From Zingiber officinale (lineage: Eukaryota > Streptophyta > Magnoliopsida > Zingiberales > Zingiberaceae): a stretch of DNA of 64,000 nt. The notes below the pieces were generated by a model. That model was given only the letters and a program-made list of their open reading frames with translations. It was not told the origin of the DNA and did no database searches. The stretch is taken from contig NC_055986.1 in assembly GCF_018446385.1 (NCBI RefSeq), positions 29,385,593 to 29,449,592 of the forward strand, written 5' to 3'. The translations under genes and the position numbers were made by a program. Shown piece by piece: positions 34,501-47,381 of this stretch (positions are counted from its first letter, which is position 1; every line of letters starts with the position of its first letter).

Positions 34501-37500
34501 CAGCATTCGAGGGGTCATTAGTTTGGCTAATGTTTAGTCCCACATTGCTCGTGCTTGGTGAGCTTCCTGCAAAAGACATTATAAATTGGATCAAGGTTGC
34601 TTCATAATAAAACATGCAGCTATGTGATAGGCACAAAGCGAATTATTCTTTCGCCTTTTACTAAAGAATACCGTGTGCTTGTCACTAAAAATAGCATATA
34701 TTAATTTTTGAAAGGGATTTTTTTTACAAAGGAGCCCTAACAAATTACAAGTTAAATTTGTTCCTAACAATTTTTAAATGTATTATTTTAGTTGTAAGAG
34801 CTATAATGTTTCATATATTTTACTTCCCCCTCATAATTTTTAATAATTTAGAAATTTTTAGTCCTCTATACATTGATTATTAGGATATATTTTGATACTA
34901 CACCGACTATTAGGATATATTTAGAAAGTCGTGTGGTGGATGACTAAGCATCATGAGTGTGTTTCAAATATTGTGGTTGTACAATATACTCTGTGAGAGT
35001 TTTGATTGCATGTGTCAACATCATGGTGGTTTAAATATCGTGGTTGTATGATATACTCTGTGAGAGTTTTGAACTCTTATTGCACGAGTTTGTGTCATCT
35101 TTTACCATTACACTGTATCCAAAGGTAAGAGAATAGGGTTTACAGAGCTTAGCGCATAGGAAATGAAGGAGGATGCAAAGAGAGGCAAGGTTTAGTGTTT
35201 GAGGGGTGATTAATATGAGTACTGTTTTGTCCCACATTGATTGTGCATGGTGAGCTTCCTACAGAGGACATTATAAATTAGTTCAGGGTTACATCATATT
35301 AAAACATGCAGCTGTGTGATAAGCATAGAGAGAATTATTCTTTCGCCTTTTACTAAAGAATATCGTGTGCTTGTTACTAAAAACAACATATATTAATTTT
35401 TGAAAGGTTTTTTTTTTACAAAGGAGCCTTAACAAATTACAAGTTAAATTTGTTCCTCACAATTTTTAAATTAATTATTTTAGTTTTAATATCTATTATG
35501 TTTTATACATTTATTTTTCTTATAATTTAGAAATTTTTGGTCCTCATTACTTTGATTATTAGGATATATTTAGATAGTACAGACTATTAGGATATATTTA
35601 GAAAGTAGTTTGGTGGATGACTAAGCATAATGAGTGTGGTTCAAATATCGTGGTTGTACAATATACTCTGTGAGAGTTTTGATTGCTTGAGTCAATATCA
35701 TGGTGGTTTAATATCATGGATGTATGTTGTACTTTGTGAGAGTTTTGAACTCTTGTTGCATGAGTCTGTCTCATCTTTTACCATTACACTGTTTCCCAAG
35801 GGAAGAGAAGAGGATTTATAGAGCGTAGTGCGTAGGAAACGAAGGAGGATGCGAAGAGAGGGAGGGTTCAGCATTTGAGGGGTGATTAATTTGGCTACTA
35901 TTTAGTCCCACATTGCTTGTGCATGGTGAGCTTCCTACAGAGGGCATTCTAAATTGGTTCAGGGTTGCATTATAATAAAACATGCAGCTGTGTGATAAGC
36001 ACAAAGTGAATTATTCTTTCACCTTTTTTTAAAGAATACCATGTACTTTTCACTAAAAAACAGCATACATTAATTTTTTAAGAGCCCTGACAAATTGCAA
36101 GTTAAATTTGTTCCTAACAATTTTATGTTAATTATTTTATTTGTAAGAGTTATAATGTTTTATATATTTATTTTTTTCTTATATTTTTATTTTTTAATAA
36201 ATTAGATATATTTGGTCCTATAGAAGTTTACACTAATTATTTGCATATATTTGGAAAGTACACCGACTATTAGGATATATTTTGAAAGTATAGATGAAGT
36301 GTGGTGGACAACTAAGCATCATGAGTGTTCTACAAATATCATGGTTGTACGATATACTTTGTGAGAGTATTGATTAGATGAGTCAACATCATGGGTGGTT
36401 CAAATATCGTGGTGGTATCCCAACGGAAGAGAAGAGGGTTTACGGAGCCACGCTCAGGTAAGGAAGGAGGATGCGAAGAGAGGGAAGGTTCGACATTTGA
36501 GGGGTGATTAATTTGGCTAGCATTTAGTGCCACATTGCTCCTGCTTGGTGAGTTTCCTACTTGGACATTGTAAATTGGTTCACGGTTGCTTCATAATAAA
36601 ACATGCAGTTGTGTGATAGGAACAAAGCGAATTATTCTTTCACCTTTTACTAAAGAATACCGTGTGCCTATCACTAAAAACAACATACATTAATTTTTTA
36701 TAGAGCTCCTTTTACAAAGGAGCCCTAATAAATTATATGTTAAATTTTTTCCTAACAATTTTTAAATTAATTATTTTAGTTGTAACAGCTATAATGTTTT
36801 ATATATTTAATTTTATCTCATTTTTTTTAATTATTTTACATTGATTATTAGGGTACAGATGGAGTGTGTTGGACGACTCAACATCATGAGTGTGGTTCAA
36901 ATATTGTGGTTGTATGATATACTTTGAAACAGTTTTGATTGCATGAGTCAGCATCATGAGTGGTTCAAATATCGTGGCTGTATGATATACTTAGTGAGAG
37001 TTTCGAACTCTTGTTATATGAGTCTGTCTAATCTTTTACCATTACATTGTATCGCAAGGGAAGAGAAGAGGGTTTATGGAGCATAGCGCTGGGGTAAGGA
37101 AGGAGGATGCGAAGAGAGTGAATGTTCGGCGTTTGAGGGGTGATATATTTGGTTAATGTTTAGTCCCACATTGCTCGTGCTTGGTGAGCTTCCTGCAGAA
37201 GACATTATAAATTGGATCAAGGTTACTTCATAATAAAACATGTAGTTGTGTGATAGGCACAAAGCGAATTATTCTTTCGCCTTTTACTAAAGAATACCGT
37301 GTGCTTGTCACTAAAAACAGCATATATTAATTTTTGAAAGGGGTTTTTTAACAAAGGAGCCCTAACAAATTACAAGTTAAATTTGTTCCTAACAATTTTT
37401 AAATTTATTATTTTAGTTGTAACAGCTATAATGTTTCATATATTTTACTTCCCCCTCATAATTTTTAATAGTTTAGAAATTTTTAGTCCTCTATACATTG

Positions 37501-37853
37501 ATTATTAGGATATATTTTGATAGTACACTGACTATTAGGATATATTTAGAAAGTAGTGAGGTGGATGACTAAGCATCATGAGTGTGGTTCAAATATCGTG
37601 GTTGTACAATATACTCTGTGAGAATTTTGATTGCATGAGTCAACATCATGGTGGTTTAAATATCGTGGTTGTATGATATACTCTGTGAGAGTTTTGAACT
37701 CTTGTTGCACGAGTTTATCTCATCTTTTACCATTACGCTGTATCCAAAGGTAAGAGAAGAGGGTTTACGGAGCGTAGCGCATAAGAAATGAAGGAGGATG
37801 CAAAGAGAGGGAAGATTCAGCGTTTGAGGGGTGATTAATATGGCTACTGTTTA

Positions 37854-37904
37854 GTCCCACATTGCTTGTGCATGCTGAGCTTCCTACGGAGGACATTATA
37901 AATT
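37854..37904 (+). promoter_or_regulatory. USE-like plus TATA motif (example unit)
   Basis: GTCCCACATTG (37854-37864) differs in one base from the plant snRNA upstream sequence element RTCCCACATCG. TATAAATT follows at 37897-37904, 32 bp later. This is close to the spacing in plant Pol II-type U-snRNA promoters and longer than in Pol III-type ones. The same pair recurs in most array units. I cannot identify a transcript. Confidence 0.5.
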
Positions 37905-38125
37905 AGTTCAGGGTTGCATCATAATAAAACATGTAGCTGTGTGATAAGCACAGAGCGAATTATTCTTTCGCCTTTTACTAAAGAATACCGTGTGCTTGTC
38001 AATTAAAACAGCATATATTAATTTTTGAAAGGGCTTTTTTTTTTACAAAGGAGCCCTAACAAATTACAAGTTAAATTTGTTCTTAACAATTTTTAAATTA
38101 ATTATTTTAGTTGTAAAAGCTATAA

Positions 38126-38570
38126 GAGCATCCACAGTGGGAGCTCCCACTGTGATGTGGCAGTAGAGAAAAACCTCCCTCCTATAGTGGAGGGAGGTTT
38201 TTCCCTTTACATGAAGAAGCGGCTCAGTGTTCTTCGTGTTTTTTATTTTTTTTTATATTATTTTTATTTTAATAATTATAAAAATATAAAAAGTGTGTAT
38301 AAAAATTATTTTTTTATAAATTATTTTTTTAATTATTAATGTTATTTCATGTTAGCAATTTATAAATTTAAATTTTATAAAAATTTAATGGTGTATAATA
38401 TAAAATATGGAGGAGAAATGAGAATTATATAATGAAAAGTGTCAGACCAATGAAAGAATTGTTGAAAGGTTTTTTTATAGTGGAAAGAGATATGAGATTT
38501 TTAACTTTTGATGTGACGCGGATGTGGCAACGAAGAAGCTCTTGATGGGCTCTAACCACTGTGGATGCCC
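38126..38570. mobile_element. Tourist-like (PIF/Harbinger) MITE, 445 bp
   Basis: Terminal inverted repeats GAGCATCCACAGTGG (38126-38140) and CCACTGTGGATGCCC (38556-38570), matching at 14 of 15 positions, flanked by the 3-bp target duplication TAA (38123-38125 and 38571-38573). TAA/TTA targets and GGGCATCC-type ends are characteristic of Tourist/Harbinger MITEs. The flanks joined restore the array sequence AGCTATAATGTTTCATA. No transposase. The interior is very AT-rich (38240-38420). Its left end has two further palindromes: a perfect 22-bp palindrome at 38133-38154, and a hairpin with arms AAAAACCTCCCTCC (38169-38182) and its complement (38189-38202) around TATAGT. Confidence 0.92.
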
Positions 38571-39298
38571 TAATGTTTCATACATTTAATTTTCTAATAA
38601 TTTAGAAATTTTTGGTCCTCTTTACATTGATTATTAGGATTTATTTAGACAGTACACTGACTATTAGGATATATTTAGGAAGTAGTGTGGTGGATGACTA
38701 AGCATCATGAGTGTGGTTAAAATATCATGGTTGCACAATATACTCTGTGAGAGTTTTGATTGCATGAGTCATAATCATGGTAGTTTAAATATCGTGGTTA
38801 TATGATATACTCTATGAGAGTTTTGAACTCTTGTTGCATGAGTCTGTCTCATCTTTTACCATTACACTGTGGTTAAATGAAGGAGGATGCAAAGAGAGGG
38901 AAGGTTTAGCATTTGAGGGGTGATTAATTTGGCTACTATTTAGTCCCACATTGCTTGTGCATGGTGAGCTTCCTACAGAGGACAATATAAATTAGTTCAG
39001 GGTTGCATCATAATAAATCATGCAAATGTGTAATAAGCATAGAGCGAATTATTCTTTCGCCTTTTACTAAAGAATACCGTGTGCTTGTCACTAAAAACAG
39101 CATATATTAATTTTTGAAAGGGCTTTTTTTTTACAAAGGAGCCCTAACAAATTACAAGTTAAATTTGTTCCTAATAATTTTTAAATTAATTATTTTAGTT
39201 GTAAGAGCTATAATGTTTCATACATTTAATTTTCTAATAATTTAGAAAATTTTGATCCTCTTTACATTGATTATTAGGATATATTTATATAGTACATT

Positions 39299-39483
39299 TG
39301 TCACGCCCCCAAAGGAGTCCTTACCAAAAAATTTCGGCAGCATCTCCCTTGTACGGGTGACAATCTGAGACATACATACATAGAAAATACATCAGCCACA
39401 TGCGGCTGGAATATATATACACAACTACGCAGTTGAATAGTCAGCCCGCTCGGCTGGAACAAGAATAAAACACAACCACACAG

Positions 39484-39534
<51 letters not shown>

Positions 39535-41354
39535 AAACAACCCACTCGGCTGTATTAAAAAAAACCAACACAGCGGAAAAACGATAACGGAAAGCCCAAT
39601 ACAAAACAAATCAACCTACTGCTAGCCGACTAGGCATTATACAACAACCACAACAACAAATACAACAACACACGAAATATAACAACACACCAAATACAGC
39701 AAATACCAAATACAAATAAAACATATACAAAACCCGAAACGATCTTCGGATGTGACGTAGGACCCGACAGACAGGATACTCCGAGCGACACTCCAACCAT
39801 CTACCTGAAAACATAAAGACATATATGCGGTGGTGAGTATAGGCAACTCAGCGGGTAATAGATAGGATAGTGCATGGTCTATAAATAAACATGGAGATTA
39901 AAGTATACAATCTCAGTAGAGAATAACGAACCTGATCATACCAACATATCCAATAAACACAACTACTAGTACTAGTCTATCTCACATGGTATAATGATCA
40001 CGACTGACATACAAAAACTACACATACTACAACTGACAAAATGATAAACACATACCCAATCTGGAAACGACACATGGTACAATGATCAGTAAACTCACCG
40101 GATCTGCAACAAATACACTCATGCCACCTGTGCAATATAAATACAACTGCATATACATGTAAAATAAATGACATGTATGCAGCATGACAACCATATGCAA
40201 CAAGCATATCCCAATCAAGTGCAACAACCACAATCACATGTATCTAGTATCTACTAGGGATGTATGCAAATATATCCCAAAGATGCACCGCGCATGATAT
40301 GCAAAAATACGTATGCATACTCCATGGTCACCCCCACCACCTCTCTAGACACCACGACCCCTGTATGGCCAAGAGGTTTGGGTCCATGACAAACCGTACT
40401 AGCCACCAGTACATGCATTGCTATAGGCAGTCGAAGCGGATGGTCAGTTAAGTAGTTATCTAACTACATAGCTAAGGGTCTCTGACCACTCACATCTCTA
40501 GCCCTCTGACTATTGTACCCTCAAGACTCACTACTCCAGAGTAGTCGAGGCTGACAGAACACTGAGCGGCTGAGTAAACATGACAGGACTAGCTCCACTC
40601 CTAGCTACCACTCTCCATCAGTGGTCGAAAGGACAGCTATAAATGACTGACGACTCTCTCAACCACAAGGAAGACAATAGTCGTCAGCAATGCAATGAAT
40701 GATGAACATGATATATATATAATCATGATACGAACACCATCATCATCCATGTAAACACTAAATCCACCTAAGTACCCCATAACATGAGTATGATCATCAT
40801 GATACCTCCACATATCCCACCAAACGCAAATACACAACTACATATGTATAATCAACCAAGAATCTCCTATAATCCCCCTAAACACATGTACACAGAACAT
40901 ATGTACAATCAACATGTATCCTCCAGTAAAACACATCAGACATGTGTATATACAACAAATATACAATCAACACAACTCCTCCAAACATCACACCAGACAA
41001 ATGTATATACGACATACAAATAGGAAATCATCATATGAATACCACCAATGAAGTATCCCCTACCATACATACTCTACATGTAAAAATATCACAGAGTATA
41101 GATAACCAAAGTGCAGACTGTATAAGAATTAAATAGATCATCATAAGGGTCAAGCATAAGTATCAAATAGGAAAGCAACAAACGAGCACGATATAAGGTA
41201 AAGCAGCCTAAACCATCACATAATAACCATGCACTAAGATCAAGAAAAATTACGTAGAGGCCAAGGAAGAAATACCCGCCTTAAATCTGTAGATCGTGAT
41301 TAAACAAATCCCACATCATGATGATCGTCCCATACCAGGGCCCTACATAAATCA

Positions 41355-41386
<32 letters not shown>

Positions 41387-42961
41387 TAGCTAAATTCATA
41401 AGAAATAAATTAGCTAAATAAAATCTCTGCCCAATTAGGATAACTCCACTCAAATCTAATCTCTGATAAATCCTCCAATTAATCCTCAATCATACAACCT
41501 TATTAGCATGGGTTTATACACAATTCATCTCCAAAAACTCACCCAAATCAACATATCACAATACTTCCAAATACGATAATCATCCAATCATTTAATCCAT
41601 TAAATCAACCACTAAACATCATGAATCCAACATGCATAATTCTTCCACATAATCAATCCCTAACCCCCACATCTGATAATCCAACCATAATCAATCCAAT
41701 GATCCTAAGAATAATCACATAACCAACTATATCAATCAATCGCCATCAACAACTAATTAACCAAAACGCAACAACTTGCAACTAGAAGTAAAACCTTAAT
41801 CCTTCTTTCAACCTTCCATGATCACCCAAAACAAAGCAAACCTAAACATTCCGAATAAATTTCAGATTAGGTTTACACTCTTAAAACTCCCAACTATGCA
41901 TAGTTTCAAATCTAAAATTCCTAACCTAATGTCAGCAAGAAATATAACAATACATACCAATACATCTACATCACTTACCTTAAGAGGTAGCAGCAGATCA
42001 ATACTCACAACCTCACAAGAACCCCTGCCGAATACCACCAAGATCCCTACACCACTTCTTCCCAAAAATAAATCCAGAACCTAGCTGTAGAGAAATTAGT
42101 TTACTGAAATCCTTAACCAACAGAGCTCTACTCACCTCAAACATCCCCCAAATCTTCAACCGAAACCTTACTCGGCCGTAAGAATGCAGAGGACAGTGAT
42201 CTGCCCGAAGGAATTCCATCTAGGAGCTGTTCCGATGCCTTCCCCTAGTCCAAAACAGGAGAAACATCGCAATTGGAAACCTATAAACCACAATCCTTGA
42301 ATCTACAAGATTTCCAAAAATAACATACTTAGACAATCATCGCAGTGCCATAGATACCGAATCGTCGACGATCGCGCACAAAGAATGCTAGAGAAGGTGG
42401 TAGCTCCTCCCATCCCGGCAACGGCGAGGCGATCGGAGATCGATGACGCTGTGGCTCGGTGTCCGTCAAGCATCACAGTGTCGGGCAGCGTCTGCTGGCA
42501 GCGCGACATAGGGCAGCGTCGGTGATGGTTTGACGGTATGGAGGAAGGAGAGGATGGCTTGAAGAGGGCTTCACCACGGTGAGGCTTGTTGGAGGAGAAG
42601 ACCTCCATCGGTGGTGAATTCGTGAGCGGCCGACGATCAGGCGAGGAGAGGTCACTAGAGGGGGATCGGGAGAAAAGTTCGAATGAAGGAGGAGGAAATC
42701 GGGGAAAGAAAGGAAAGAATAGGGAATTAGGGCTTAATTAAATACTTAGGTTTAATTTAATTAAACTCAAAGTTTTCTCTTTCATCAACTCCCACTTAAA
42801 TGGTGTTTCAAACAGGCCCTGCTTAGTACCACTGATTCATCCCCTCAAAACGAGCCATACAGATTCCATTTAAATACCAAAAAATTTATAAAAATTCCTG
42901 AAAAATTTAATAAGATTTTTCATCCAATAATATTTATTATTTAATTTTACGATATCTTACA
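39299..42961 (-). mobile_element. Solo LTR, 3.66 kb, diverged Gypsy type
   Basis: Runs TGTCACGCCCCC to ATATCTTACA on the plus strand, with target duplication ACATT (39294-39298 and 42962-42966); joined flanks restore the array. It shares with the other Gypsy LTRs the motifs AAAAATTTCGGCAG, CTCCCTTGTAC.GGTGAC and CAGCCACATGCGGCTGG, in the same order and close to the same end, so it is read as a minus-strand LTR of a diverged family. It has (TA)n runs at 39485-39530 and 41355-41382. The GC-richer part at 42180-42720 would be its leader-side end. I see no gag or pol similarity and no second LTR. Confidence 0.8.
39485..39530. repeat. (TA)n microsatellite
   Basis: About 23 uninterrupted TA dinucleotides inside the solo LTR. 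A shorter TA run lies at 41355-41382. Confidence 0.95.
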
Positions 42962-45900
42962 ACATTGTCTATTTGGATATATTTAGAAAGTAGTGTGGTG
43001 GATGACTAAGTATCATGAGTGTGGTTCAAATATCGGGGTTGTACAATATACTCTGTGAGAGTTTTGATTGCATGAGTCAACATCATGGTGGTTTAAATAT
43101 CATTGTTGTATGATATACTCTATGAGAGTTTTGAACTCTTATTAAATGAGTCTGTCTCATCTTTTACCATTACGTTGTATCCCAAGGGAAGAGAAGAGGG
43201 TTTTCGGAGCCTAGCGCGCAGGAAATGAAGGAGGATGCAAAGAGAGGGAAGGTTTAGCGTTTGAGGGGTGATTAATTTGGCAACTGTTTAGTCCCACATT
43301 GCTTGTGCATGGTGAGCTTCCTACAGAGGACATTATAAATTGGTTCAGGGTTGCATCATAATAAAACATGCAGCTGTGTGATAAGCATAAAGCGAATTAT
43401 TCTTTCACCTTTTTTTAAAGAATACCGTGTACTTTTCACTAAAAACATCATACATTAATTTTTGAAGAGACCTGACAAATTGCAAGTTAAATTTTACCCT
43501 AACAATTTTTAAATTAATTATTTTAGTTGTAAGAGTTATAATGTGTCATATATTTAATTTTATCTCATATTTTTTTTTAATAAATTAGATATTTTTGTCG
43601 TATAGAAGTTTACACTAATTATTTGCATATATTTGGAAAGTACACCGACTATTAGGATATATTTTGAAAGTATAGATGAAGTGCGATGGACAACTAAGCA
43701 TCATGAGTGTTCTGCAAATATCATGGTTGTACGATATACTTTGTGAGAGTATTGATAGCATGAGTCAACATCATGGGTGGTTCAAATATCGTGGTGGTAT
43801 CCCAACGAAAGCGAAGAGAGTTTACGGAGCCTCGCTCAGGTAAGGAAGGAGGATGCGAAGAGAGGGAAGGTTCGACGTTTGAGGGGTGATTAATTTGGCT
43901 AGCATTTAGTGCCACATTGCTCCTGCTTGGTGAGTTTCCTACTAGGAGATTGTAAATTGGTTCAGGGTTGCTTTATAATAAAACATGTAGTTGTGTGATA
44001 GGAACAAAGTGAATTATTCTTTCGCCTTTTACTAAAGAATACCATGTTCTTGTCACAAAAAAACAACCTACATTAATTTTTGAAAGAGCTCCTTTTACAA
44101 AGGAGACCTAACAAATTATAAGTTAAATTTTTTCCTAACAATTTTTAAATTAATTATTTTAGTTGTAAGAGCTATAATGTTTTATATATTTAATTTTATC
44201 TCATATTTTATTATTATTTTACATTGATAATTAGGGTACAGATGGAGTGTGGTGGATGACTCAACATCATGAGTGTGGTTCAAATATTAGGGTTGTATGA
44301 TATACTTTGAAAGAGTTTTGATTGCATGAGTCATCATCATGGGTGGTTCAAATATCGTGACTGTATGATATACTTAGTGAGAGTTTTGAACTCTTGTTAT
44401 ATGAGTTTGTCTAATCTTTTACCATTACATTTTATCACAAGGGAAGAGAAGATGGTTTACGGAGCATAGTGCTGGGGTAAGGAAGGAGGATGCGAAGAGA
44501 GTGAATGTTCGGTGTTTGAGGGGTCATTAATTTGGCAAATGTTTAGTCCCACATTGCTTGTGCTTGGTGAGCTTCCTGCATAAGACATTATAAATTAGTT
44601 CAGGGTTGCATCATAATAAAACATGCAGTTGTGTGATAAGCACAGAGCGAATTATTCTTTCGCCTTTTACTAAAGAATACCGTGTGTTTGTCACAAAAAA
44701 TAACATACATTAATTTTTGAAAGAGCTCCTTTTACAAAGGAGACCTAACAAATTATAAGGTAAATTTTTTCCTAACAATTTTTAAATTAATTATTTTAGT
44801 TTTAAGAGCTATAATGTTTTATATATTTAATTTTATTTCATATTTTTTTTTATTATTTTACATTGATTATTAGGGTACAGATGGAGTGTGGTGGACGACT
44901 TAACATCATGAGTGTGGTTCAAATATTGTGGTTGTATGATATACTTTGAAAGAGTTTTGATTGCATGAGTCAGCATCATGGGTGGTTCAAATATCGTAAC
45001 TGTATGATATACTTAGTGAGAGTTTCGAACTCTTGTTATATGTGTCTGTCGAATCTTTTACTATTACATTTTATCACAAGGGAAGAGATGAGGGTTTACG
45101 GATCCTAGTGCTGGGGTAAGGAAGGAGGATGCGAAGAGAATGAATGTTCGGTGTTTGAGGGGTGATTAATTTGGCAAATGTTTAGTCCCACATTGCTTGT
45201 GCTTGTTGAGCTTCCTGCAGAAGACATTATAAATTAGTTTAGGGTTGCATCATAATCAAACATGCAGTTGTGTGATAAGCACAGAGCGAATTATTCTTTC
45301 GCCTTTTACTAAAGAATACTGTGTGCTCGTAACAAAAAACAACATACATTAATTTTTGAAGAGCTCCTTTTATAAAGGTGACCTTACAAATTATAAGTTA
45401 AATTTTTTCCTAACAATTTTTAAATTAATTATTTTAGTTTTAAGAGCTATAATATTTCATATATTTAATTTTCTCATAATATTTAATAATTTATAAATTT
45501 TTGGTCCTCTTTACATTGATTATTAGGATATATTTAGATAGTACACTGACTATTAGGATATATTTAGAAAGTAGTGTGGTGGATGACTAAGCATCATGAG
45601 TGTGGTTCAAATATCGTGAGAGTTTTGATTGCATGAGTCAACATCATGGTGGTTTAAATATCGTGGTTGTATGATATACTCTATGAGAGTTTTGAACTCT
45701 TGTTGCATGAGTCTATCTCATCTTTTACCATTCCACTGTATCCCAAGGGAAGAGAAGAGGGTTTACGGAGCCTAGCGCATAGGAAATGAAGGAGGATGCA
45801 AAGAGACGGAAGGTTCAACGTTTGAGGGGTGATTCATTTGGCTACTGTTTAGTCCCACATTACTTGTGCATGGTGAGATTCCTACAGAGGACATTATAAA

Positions 45901-47381
45901 TTAGTTCAGGGTTGCATCATAATAAAACATGCAGTTGTGTGATAAGCTCAGAGTGAATTATTCTTTTGCCTTTTACTAAAGAATACCATGTGCTTGTCAC
46001 TTAAAACAACATATAATAATTTTTGAAAGGGCTTTTTTTTCAAAGGATCCCTAACAAATTACAAGTTAAATTTGTTCCTAACAATTTTTAAATTAATTAT
46101 TTTAGTTGTAAGTGCTATAATGTTTCATACATTTAATTTCCTAATAATTTATAAATTTTTGGTCCTCTTTACATTGATTATTAGGATATATTTTGATAGT
46201 AAAACATGCACGTGTGATAAGCATAGAGTGAATTATTCTTTCATACATTAATTTTTGAAGAGCCCTAACAAATTGCAAGTTAAATTTGTTCCTATCAATT
46301 TTTAAATTAATTATTTTAGTTGTAAGAGTTGTAATGTTTCATATATTTAATTTTATCTCATATTTTTTTAATAAATTAGATATTTTGGTCCTATAGAAGT
46401 TTACACTAATTATTAGGATATATTTGGAAAATACACTGACTATTAGGATATATTTAGAAACGAAGTGTGGTGGACACCGAAGCATCATGAGTGTGGTTCA
46501 AATATCGTGACGATATACTTTGTGAGAGTATTGATTGCATGAGTCAACATCATGGGTTGTTCAAATATCGTATTTATATTCCAAGGGAAGAGAAGAGGGT
46601 TTACGGAGATTTGTGCTCAGGTAAGGAAGGAGGATGCGAACAGAGGGAAGATTTGACGTTTGAGGGGTGATTAATTTGGCTAGCGTTTAGTCCCACATTG
46701 CTGGTGCTTGGTGAATTTCCTACTTGGACATTTTAAATTGGTTCAGGGTTGCTTCATAATAAAACATGCAGTTGTGTGATAGGCATAAAGGGAATTATTC
46801 TTTCTCCTTTTACTAACAAATTGTAAGTTAAATTTTTTCCTAACAATTTTTAAATTAATTATTTTAGTTGTAAGAGTTATAATGTTTCATATATTTAATT
46901 TTATCTCATTTTAAAATTATTTTTAATAATTTATTTATTGCTGGTCATATATAGAAGTTTACATTGATTTTTAGGATATATTTGGAATTATATTTACTAT
47001 TAGGATATATTTAGAAAGTATAGATAGAGTGTGGTGGACGACTCAACATCATGAGTGTGGTTCAAATATTGTGGTTGTATGATATAGTTTGTAAGAGTTT
47101 TGATTTCATGAGTCAGCATCATGGGTGGTTCAAATATCTTGGTTGTATGATATACTCTGTTAGAGTTTCAAACTCTCGTTACATGAGTCTATCTAATCTT
47201 TTGCCATTACATTGTATCACAATGGAAGAGAAGAGGGTTTATGGAGCCTAGCGCTGGGTAAGGAAGGAGGATGTGAAGAGAGGGAATGTTCGGCGTTTGA
47301 GGGGTGATTAATTTGGCTAATGTTTAGTTCCACATTGCTTGTGCTTGTGAGCTTCCTATAGAAGACATTATAAATTGGTTC

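Larger units (their letters stand above)
31514..47381 (+). repeat. Tandem array, 0.57-0.69-kb units with higher-order order A-B-C-D
   Basis: About 18 head-to-tail units, dated by their USE-like (T)CCCACATTG motif near 31981, 32618, 33292, 33970, 34539, 35228, 35904, 36524, 37160, 37850, 38942, 43287, 43906, 44543, 45182, 45848, 46687 and 47321. Each unit holds a duplicated 75-80-bp part (ATCGTGGTTGTA.AATATACTCTGTGAGAG), GGGAAGAGAAGAGGGTTTACGG, the GAGGGGTGATTAATTTGGC block, the USE-like and TATA motifs, AATAAAACATGCAG, a small hairpin, and an AT-rich tail ending ATTAGGATATATTTAG. Four variants recur (see findings). No open frame is conserved between units. Two insertions lie inside (38126-38570, 39299-42961), and a short scrambled piece lies at about 46190-46260. 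Confidence 0.9.

Noticed and set aside
37962-37995. U2 snRNA-like 5' end (CTTTCGCCTTTTACTAAAG against U2 CTTTCTCGGCCTTTTGGC)
   Set aside because: Similarity is short, interrupted, and lies about 65 bp after the TATA box instead of about 30; no Sm site or later U2 domains follow.
42303-42608. Protein gene in the GC-rich part of the 3.66-kb solo LTR
   Set aside because: Overlapping frames on the same strand of similar length, low-complexity content and an LTR setting; no domain recognised.
31514-47381. Repeated open frames of about 62-64 codons in array units as a gene family
   Set aside because: Frames start and end at different places, none is kept in all units, and codon pattern shows no constraint; the shared part is the promoter-like block, not a protein.
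31514-47381. CRISPR-like array
   Set aside because: Units are 0.6 kb, contiguous and homologous along their whole length, in a plant genome; there are no short repeats with unique spacers.
31514-47381. Centromeric satellite
   Set aside because: Higher-order layout is suggestive, but unit length is far from typical plant centromere repeats and the array is short; position on the chromosome is unknown.
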